Origin: Streptomyces sp.
GTDB lineage: Bacteria > Actinomycetota > Actinomycetes > Streptomycetales > Streptomycetaceae
Direction: 5' to 3'
Assembly (NCBI GenBank): GCA_013362785.1
Contig: JABFVM010000008.1
Location: forward strand, 1 to 64,000
Length of the DNA: 64,000 nucleotides
A program made the translations under genes and the position numbers. Below the pieces are notes generated by a model. That model was not told the origin of the DNA and did not search any database. It saw only the letters and a list, made by a program, of their open reading frames with translations. Shown here piece by piece: positions 57,875 to 64,000 of the stretch (positions are counted from its first letter, which is position 1; every line of letters starts with the position of its first letter).

Positions 57875-58146
57875 TCCCGTCCCTCTCACAGCCGGCGGTG
57901 CCCACGCCACGCGGCCCGATGCCCGACAACAACCCTCAACGGCACCGCGTTGGAAAACCCTTCCCCTCGCCCTTCAAAGCCCTCTCGGAGCAAGGGGATG
58001 CCCCAACCGCAGCTGGGCACGGCAGGCGCACCCCTCAACAGTAGGCCGCAGAAGGCCTCCCCGGGCAGCGGTCGCCGACGGTTGCCCGAATGCGCCCCAG
58101 CCACCCGTATGCATCTGGTATGCGCCGATCGGGGGGCCTTCAACCG
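57875..58146. other. Intergenic region between rmdB and ligA
   Basis: About 270 bases with no supported gene. It contains a repeat of GTATGC around 58108-58123 that could be a binding site. The ligA 3' end has no strong hairpin here. Confidence 0.4.
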
Positions 58147-60360
<2,214 letters not shown>

Positions 60361-61356
60361 TTACTCTGGGTTGTCCGCGAGGGATCTCGCCGCCCGGACG
60401 CAGTGAGCGAGGGCCTTCCGCGCGTACTCCGGGGAGGCCCCCGCGAGTCCGCACGACGGTGTGACCGTGACCGCCTCCGTGAGAAGCCCCGGTGACAGCC
60501 CCAGCCTGCGCCACAACGTCCTGACACCCATGACGCTACCGGCAGGGTCTGACAATGGGCCGTCCGTGCCCGGGACGACACCGGCGAAGAGCCGGGTGCC
60601 GCCCTCCACCGCCTCGCCGATCGCGTCGTCGTCACGCTCGGTGAGGAGGGAGAAGTCGAAGGAGATCGCCGTCGCGCCCGCCCGGCGCAGCAGGGCGAAC
60701 GGGACGTCCGGTGCGCACGAGTGGACCACGACGGGGCCGTCGCCGTGAACCCCGACGACGTCGCGGAGGGTGGCCTCGACGATCTGCCGGTCGACGGCGC
60801 GGTGGGTGCGGTAGCCGCTGGCGGACCTGACCTGGCCGCGCAGTACGGCGATGAGGGAGGGCTCGTCGAGCTGGAGGACGAGCTGGGCGCCGGGGATCCG
60901 GCGGTGGACCTCCGCGAGGTGCTGGCGCAGGCCTTCGGCGAGGGAGGCGGCGAGGTCCCGGCAGGCGCCGGCGTCGGAGAGGGCTGCCTCGCCGTTCCTC
61001 AGCTCCAGTGCGGCGGCCAGCGTCCACGGGCCCACGGCCTGGACCTTCAGCATCCCCTCGTACCCCTGGGTGAACTCCTCCAGGGCATCGAGGTCCTCCC
61101 CCAGCCAGGACCTCGCCCGCTTGGTGTCCCGCCCCGGCCGATCCCCGATCCGCCAGCCGCTGGGCTCCACGCGCGCGTACAGCTCGACGAGCATCCCGGC
61201 GGTCCGGCCGATCATGTCCGCGCCGGGGCCGCGGGCGGGCAGTTCGGCGAGAAACGGGAAGTCCTCGAAGGAGCCGGTGACGGTCTTGGCGGCCTCGCGG
61301 GCGTCGCCGCGCGGCATGGAGCCGATACCGGTGGCGGGGGCGAGAGAAAAGGTCAG
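60361..61356 (-). CDS. MetE C-terminal-type methionine synthase-like protein
   Basis: About 331 residues equivalent to only the C-terminal half of cobalamin-independent methionine synthase (about 750 residues). Zinc ligands are recognisable: HSC in VVVHSCAPDVPFALL and Cys in VTPSCGLAG. ATGIGSMPRGDAREAA and LDEPSL are shared. Missing the N-terminal half, it may use a methyl donor other than polyglutamyl-folate. The start is uncertain: CTG overlapping the SDR stop as CTGA is assumed, since the only upstream in-frame GTG (61452) lies far inside the SDR gene. Confidence 0.8.
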   Translation of the reverse strand: MTFSLAPATGIGSMPRGDAREAAKTVTGSFEDFPFLAELPARGPGADMIGRTAGMLVELYARVEPSGWRIGDRPGRDTKRARSWLGEDLDALEEFTQGYEGMLKVQAVGPWTLAAALELRNGEAALSDAGACRDLAASLAEGLRQHLAEVHRRIPGAQLVLQLDEPSLIAVLRGQVRSASGYRTHRAVDRQIVEATLRDVVGVHGDGPVVVHSCAPDVPFALLRRAGATAISFDFSLLTERDDDAIGEAVEGGTRLFAGVVPGTDGPLSDPAGSVMGVRTLWRRLGLSPGLLTEAVTVTPSCGLAGASPEYARKALAHCVRAARSLADNPE

Positions 61357-62042
61357 CGACCCGGCCGCACCGTCAGATCGTTCACTTCCGCGTCCCTCGG
61401 CAGGTCCAGCGCCATCAGGATCGTCGTGGCCACCGACTCGGGGTCGATCCACTTCGAGGCGTCGTACTCCTTGCCCTCCTGCTGGTGGACCTTGGCCTGC
61501 ATGGGGCTGGCGGTGCGGCCGGGGTAGACCGAGGTGACCCGGACGCCGTTGGCGTGCTCCTCGTGGCGCAGGGAGTCGGCGAGGGCCTTCAGGCCGTGCT
61601 TCGACGCGGCGTACGCGGACCAGTCGGCGTGCGCGTTGAGGCCGGCGCCGGAGTTCACGAAGAGCACATGGCCGCCGGTGGCGCGCAGTTGGGGGAGGAA
61701 GTGGCGGGTCAGTTCGGCCGGGGAGATCAGGTTGACGTTGAGCTGGTGGCGCCAGGCCTTCGGGGTCAGGTCGCCCACCGGGCCCAGGTCCACGACGCCG
61801 GCGATGTGGAGCAGGGAGTCCACTCGGTCCGGCAGCGACTGGTGGGAGAAGGCCCAGGACAGCTTGTCCGGGTCGGCCAGGTCGCCGACCAGCGTCTTCG
61901 CGCCGGGGAACGCCGACGCCAGCTCCTTCGCACGACCCGCGTCGCGCGCGTGGAGGACGACTTCGTCCCCGCGCGCGTGCAGGCGGCGGGCGACGGCCGC
62001 GCCGATGCCGGAGCCCGCTCCGGTGATCACATGTGTAGCCAT
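61353..62042 (-). CDS. Short-chain dehydrogenase/reductase
   Basis: 229 residues. Cofactor motif ITGAGSGIGAAVARRLHARG, NAG-like HIAGVVD, catalytic Ser in FVNSGAG and YxxxK in YAASKHG. Arg residues after the glycine loop favour NADP(H). Start at ATG 62042, with a possible one nine bases earlier. It follows the LOG gene by 27 bases. Substrate unknown. Confidence 0.87.
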   Translation of the reverse strand: MATHVITGAGSGIGAAVARRLHARGDEVVLHARDAGRAKELASAFPGAKTLVGDLADPDKLSWAFSHQSLPDRVDSLLHIAGVVDLGPVGDLTPKAWRHQLNVNLISPAELTRHFLPQLRATGGHVLFVNSGAGLNAHADWSAYAASKHGLKALADSLRHEEHANGVRVTSVYPGRTASPMQAKVHQQEGKEYDASKWIDPESVATTILMALDLPRDAEVNDLTVRPGR

Positions 62043-62069
62043 GCCCGCCATGCTCGCATCAGTCGCGGT

Positions 62070-62609
62070 TCACTCCACGCCCCGGCTCTCCTCCAGGTAC
62101 GCCAGCGCGCCCACCGGCTCCTCCGCGAAGAACACCAGGTCGGTCAGCGGACGGGGCAGGAAGCCCTCGTCCTCCATGCGGCGGAACTGCTCCTTCAGGC
62201 CGTCGTAGAAGCCCGCGGTGTTGAGCAGCACCACCGGCTTGTCCGTGTGGCCGTGCTTCTTCAGTTCCAGGATCTCGGTGGCCTCGTCGAGCGTGCCCGT
62301 GCCGCCGACCATGATGACCACGGCGTCGGCCTTCTCCAGCAGCAGCCTCTTGCGTTCGGCGAGGTCCTTGGCGATCACCATCTCGTCGACGCCCGGGCGG
62401 ACCTTGGCGGCCAGGAACTGCACGGAGACCCCCACGAGCCGGCCGCCGGCCTCCTGCACACCGTCGGCGACCACCTTCATCAGCCCGACGTCGGAGCCGC
62501 CCCACACGAGCGTGTGTCCGCCCTTGCCCAGCAGTTTCGCGAACTCGCGCGCGGGGCGCGTGTAACGGTCGTCGAGGTCGGCGGCGGAGAGGAAGACGCA
62601 GATTCGCAT
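62070..62609 (-). CDS. LOG-family phosphoribohydrolase-like protein
   Basis: 179 residues of the LOG/TIGR00730 type that removes ribose 5-phosphate from (cytokinin) nucleotides. LVWGGSDVGLMKVVADG, the arginine in AERKRLLLEKADA and GGTGTLDE are seen, but the usual PGGxGTxxE reads VGGTGTLDE, so the first proline is lost. It starts the operon leading to ligA. Confidence 0.85.
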   Translation of the reverse strand: MRICVFLSAADLDDRYTRPAREFAKLLGKGGHTLVWGGSDVGLMKVVADGVQEAGGRLVGVSVQFLAAKVRPGVDEMVIAKDLAERKRLLLEKADAVVIMVGGTGTLDEATEILELKKHGHTDKPVVLLNTAGFYDGLKEQFRRMEDEGFLPRPLTDLVFFAEEPVGALAYLEESRGVE

Positions 62610-62659
62610 GGGGCCACCGTACGCGGGAAGAACCGGCGGCCCGCGAACGCTTTTCGGGT

Positions 62660-62983
62660 ATGACCAAAGGACACACGATCACCATCGAGCAGGGCACGCG
62701 ACGCGTACGGGTCGTTCACGGCGACCGGGTCCTGGCGGAGAGCGACCGCCCCCTCGTCCTGCGGGAGACCGGCTGTCCCGTGCGCTACTACCTCCCGGCC
62801 GAGGACGTACGACTCGACCTGCTGACCCCCTCCGACACGCACACCTACTGCCCGTTCAAGGGAACGGCCTCCTACTGGTCACTGCCGGACGCGGCGGACC
62901 TGGTCTGGGCGTACCCGGACCCGAAGCCGGACGTGGCCGAGATCAAGGACCATCTCTGCTTCTACGAAGTCGAAGTGTCGTGA
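62660..62983 (+). CDS. DUF427 domain protein
   Basis: A 107-residue single-domain protein of the DUF427 fold: VLRETGCPVRYYLPAEDVRLDLL, DTHTYCPFKGTASYW and IKDHLCFYEVEV are the family pattern. Conserved Cys, Tyr and His suggest a small-molecule pocket; the activity is unknown. It is divergent from the LOG gene and 37 bases ahead of the hydrolase gene. Confidence 0.88.
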   Translation: MTKGHTITIEQGTRRVRVVHGDRVLAESDRPLVLRETGCPVRYYLPAEDVRLDLLTPSDTHTYCPFKGTASYWSLPDAADLVWAYPDPKPDVAEIKDHLCFYEVEVS

Positions 62984-63020
62984 ACGTTTAGTTCCGTGCC
63001 GTAGGGCAGTCTCCACAGGC

Positions 63021-63800
63021 ATGGACAAGAAGACCATTTCGGCCGACGGCACCTCCATCGCGTACGAGATCCGCGGCGAGGGTCCGGTGGTGATCCTCGT
63101 CAGCGGCGCGATGTCCACCGGGGGCACCGTGGCCCCGCTGGCCGTGGCGCTGGCGGACCGTTTCAGGGTCGTCGTCTACGACAGGCGCGGGCGCGGTCAG
63201 AGCCGTGACACGCCGCCGTACGCGGTGGAGCGCGAGGTCGAGGACCTTGCCGCGCTGATCGAGGCGGTGGGCGGGGAGGCGGCGCTGTACGGCGTCTCGT
63301 CGGGCGGCGCGCTGGTGCTGCACGCGGCGGCGAGCGGCATGCCGGTGCGTCAGGTCGCGGTGTACGAGGTGCCGTTCGCCGTCTACGAGGGCGGCGCGAA
63401 GGAGCGTGCGGAGTACACCGCGCGGCTCACGGAGGCGCTCGCCCAGGGGCGTCGTGGGGACGCCGTCGAGCTGTTCCTGCGGCTGACCGGGATGGCCGAG
63501 CAGATGATCCAGGGGGCGCGGCAGTCCCCCATGTGGGCCGGTATGGAGACCATCGCGCCGAGCCTGGCCTACGACAACGCCGTGATGGGCGACGGCCTGG
63601 TGCCCCGGGACCGGCTGGCCTCGGTCGGCGCCCCGGTGCTGGCCGTGGCGGGCAGCGCGAGCCCCGCGTGGATGCACGAGGCGGCGCGGGCGGTCGCGGA
63701 GACGGTGCCCGAGGGGTCGTACCGGAGCCTGGCGGGGCAGACCCACATGGTGGAGCCGGGGGTGCTCGCGCCGGTGCTCGTGGAGTTCTTCGGAGGGTGA
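63021..63800 (+). CDS. Alpha/beta hydrolase
   Basis: 259 residues. YDRRGRGQS loop, nucleophile serine in LYGVSSGGALVLH, and a late histidine in AGQTHMVEPGVLAP. The oxyanion region VILVSGAMSTGG lacks the usual HG dipeptide. It resembles small esterases of the chloroperoxidase/RsbQ sort. The substrate is unknown. Confidence 0.83.
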   Translation: MDKKTISADGTSIAYEIRGEGPVVILVSGAMSTGGTVAPLAVALADRFRVVVYDRRGRGQSRDTPPYAVEREVEDLAALIEAVGGEAALYGVSSGGALVLHAAASGMPVRQVAVYEVPFAVYEGGAKERAEYTARLTEALAQGRRGDAVELFLRLTGMAEQMIQGARQSPMWAGMETIAPSLAYDNAVMGDGLVPRDRLASVGAPVLAVAGSASPAWMHEAARAVAETVPEGSYRSLAGQTHMVEPGVLAPVLVEFFGG

Positions 63801-63821
63801 CCCGGACCCGGGGGCCGGGTC

Positions 63822-64000
63822 TCAGACCGCCGTCGGAGTCGCCCGCACCGTCGACGCGATCGTCGCCGAGCCCACCACGCGCGTGTCGTCGTACAGGACG
63901 ATCGCCTGGCCGGGGGCGACGCCGCGGACCGGCTCGGTGAAGGTGACCTCCAGGGAGCCGTCGATCAGTTCGGCGGTCACCTCGGTCTCGCCGCCGTGGG
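63822..64000 (-). CDS. mnmA: tRNA-specific 2-thiouridylase, C-terminal fragment
   Basis: The last 59 codons of a gene continuing beyond the window. The translation EVTAELIDGSLEVTFTEPV then GVAPGQAIVLYDDTRVVGSATI matches the C-terminal beta-barrel of MnmA/TrmU, which thiolates U34 of tRNAs for Lys, Glu and Gln. The catalytic cysteines and PP-loop are outside the window. Confidence 0.85.
   Translation of the reverse strand, partial: HGGETEVTAELIDGSLEVTFTEPVRGVAPGQAIVLYDDTRVVGSATIASTVRATPTAV

Overview
The window is a very GC-rich actinobacterial chromosome segment, almost certainly from Streptomyces. The evidence is third-position G/C codon bias, frequent GTG/TTG starts, leaderless promoters, typical small Streptomyces proteins (DUF5988-, DUF6191- and DUF427-type), two copies of a common Streptomyces GC-rich intergenic repeat, and CdgE- and RmdB-type c-di-GMP proteins. 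From memory, the gene order resembles the S. coelicolor core region around SCO5488-SCO5529. No rRNA, tRNA, CRISPR array, transposase or prophage was found, so this is core chromosome with a few local insertions.

Layout. (1) 0.3-12 kb: cimA behind a leader/attenuator; a secreted beta-propeller protein; a compact operon of fused ureAB, ureC, agmatine deiminase and a TetR regulator, divergent from an NCS1 permease; then ilvE and leuB. (2) 12-21.6 kb: a purple acid phosphatase lipoprotein, a tiny basic protein, an AAC(2')-like acetyltransferase, a hydrolase, the proline catabolic pair (proline dehydrogenase and pruA) with a divergent PucR regulator, and an FAD monooxygenase. (3) 21.6-29 kb: a Zur-box-preceded Opp/Nik-type ABC importer with both permeases fused in one chain, then a TetR/MFS efflux pair. 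(4) 29-34.6 kb: serA, ilvC, ilvN and ilvB, with an Ile/Leu/Val leader peptide and attenuator ahead of ilvB. (5) 34.6-50.7 kb: CdgE-type c-di-GMP protein, a 2-hydroxyacid dehydrogenase, an aldo-keto reductase, a 91-bp tandem repeat array, a sorbosone dehydrogenase-like lipoprotein, a LAL/LuxR regulator, small proteins, an MMPL transporter/GNAT pair and a methyltransferase. (6) 50.8-64 kb: the gatCAB operon containing one extra small membrane gene, a TetR/DUF4267 pair with twin operators, RmdB, ligA in an operon with a MetE-like, an SDR and a LOG gene, a DUF427 protein, a hydrolase and the 3' end of mnmA.

Functional themes. Branched-chain amino acid synthesis is spread over cimA, ilvE, leuB, ilvC and ilvBN, and two of these units carry leader-peptide/terminator architecture. 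Nitrogen salvage appears in the urease-paralog/agmatine deiminase/permease locus and in proline catabolism. c-di-GMP signalling appears twice: one protein has an intact GGDEF but a decayed EAL domain, the other has both motif sets intact. The most unusual items are the urease paralog whose active-site flap cysteine is replaced by valine and which has no accessory genes nearby, the Zur-box importer whose fused permease gene carries a perfect 111-bp palindromic in-frame insertion, and the 91-bp tandem repeat array.
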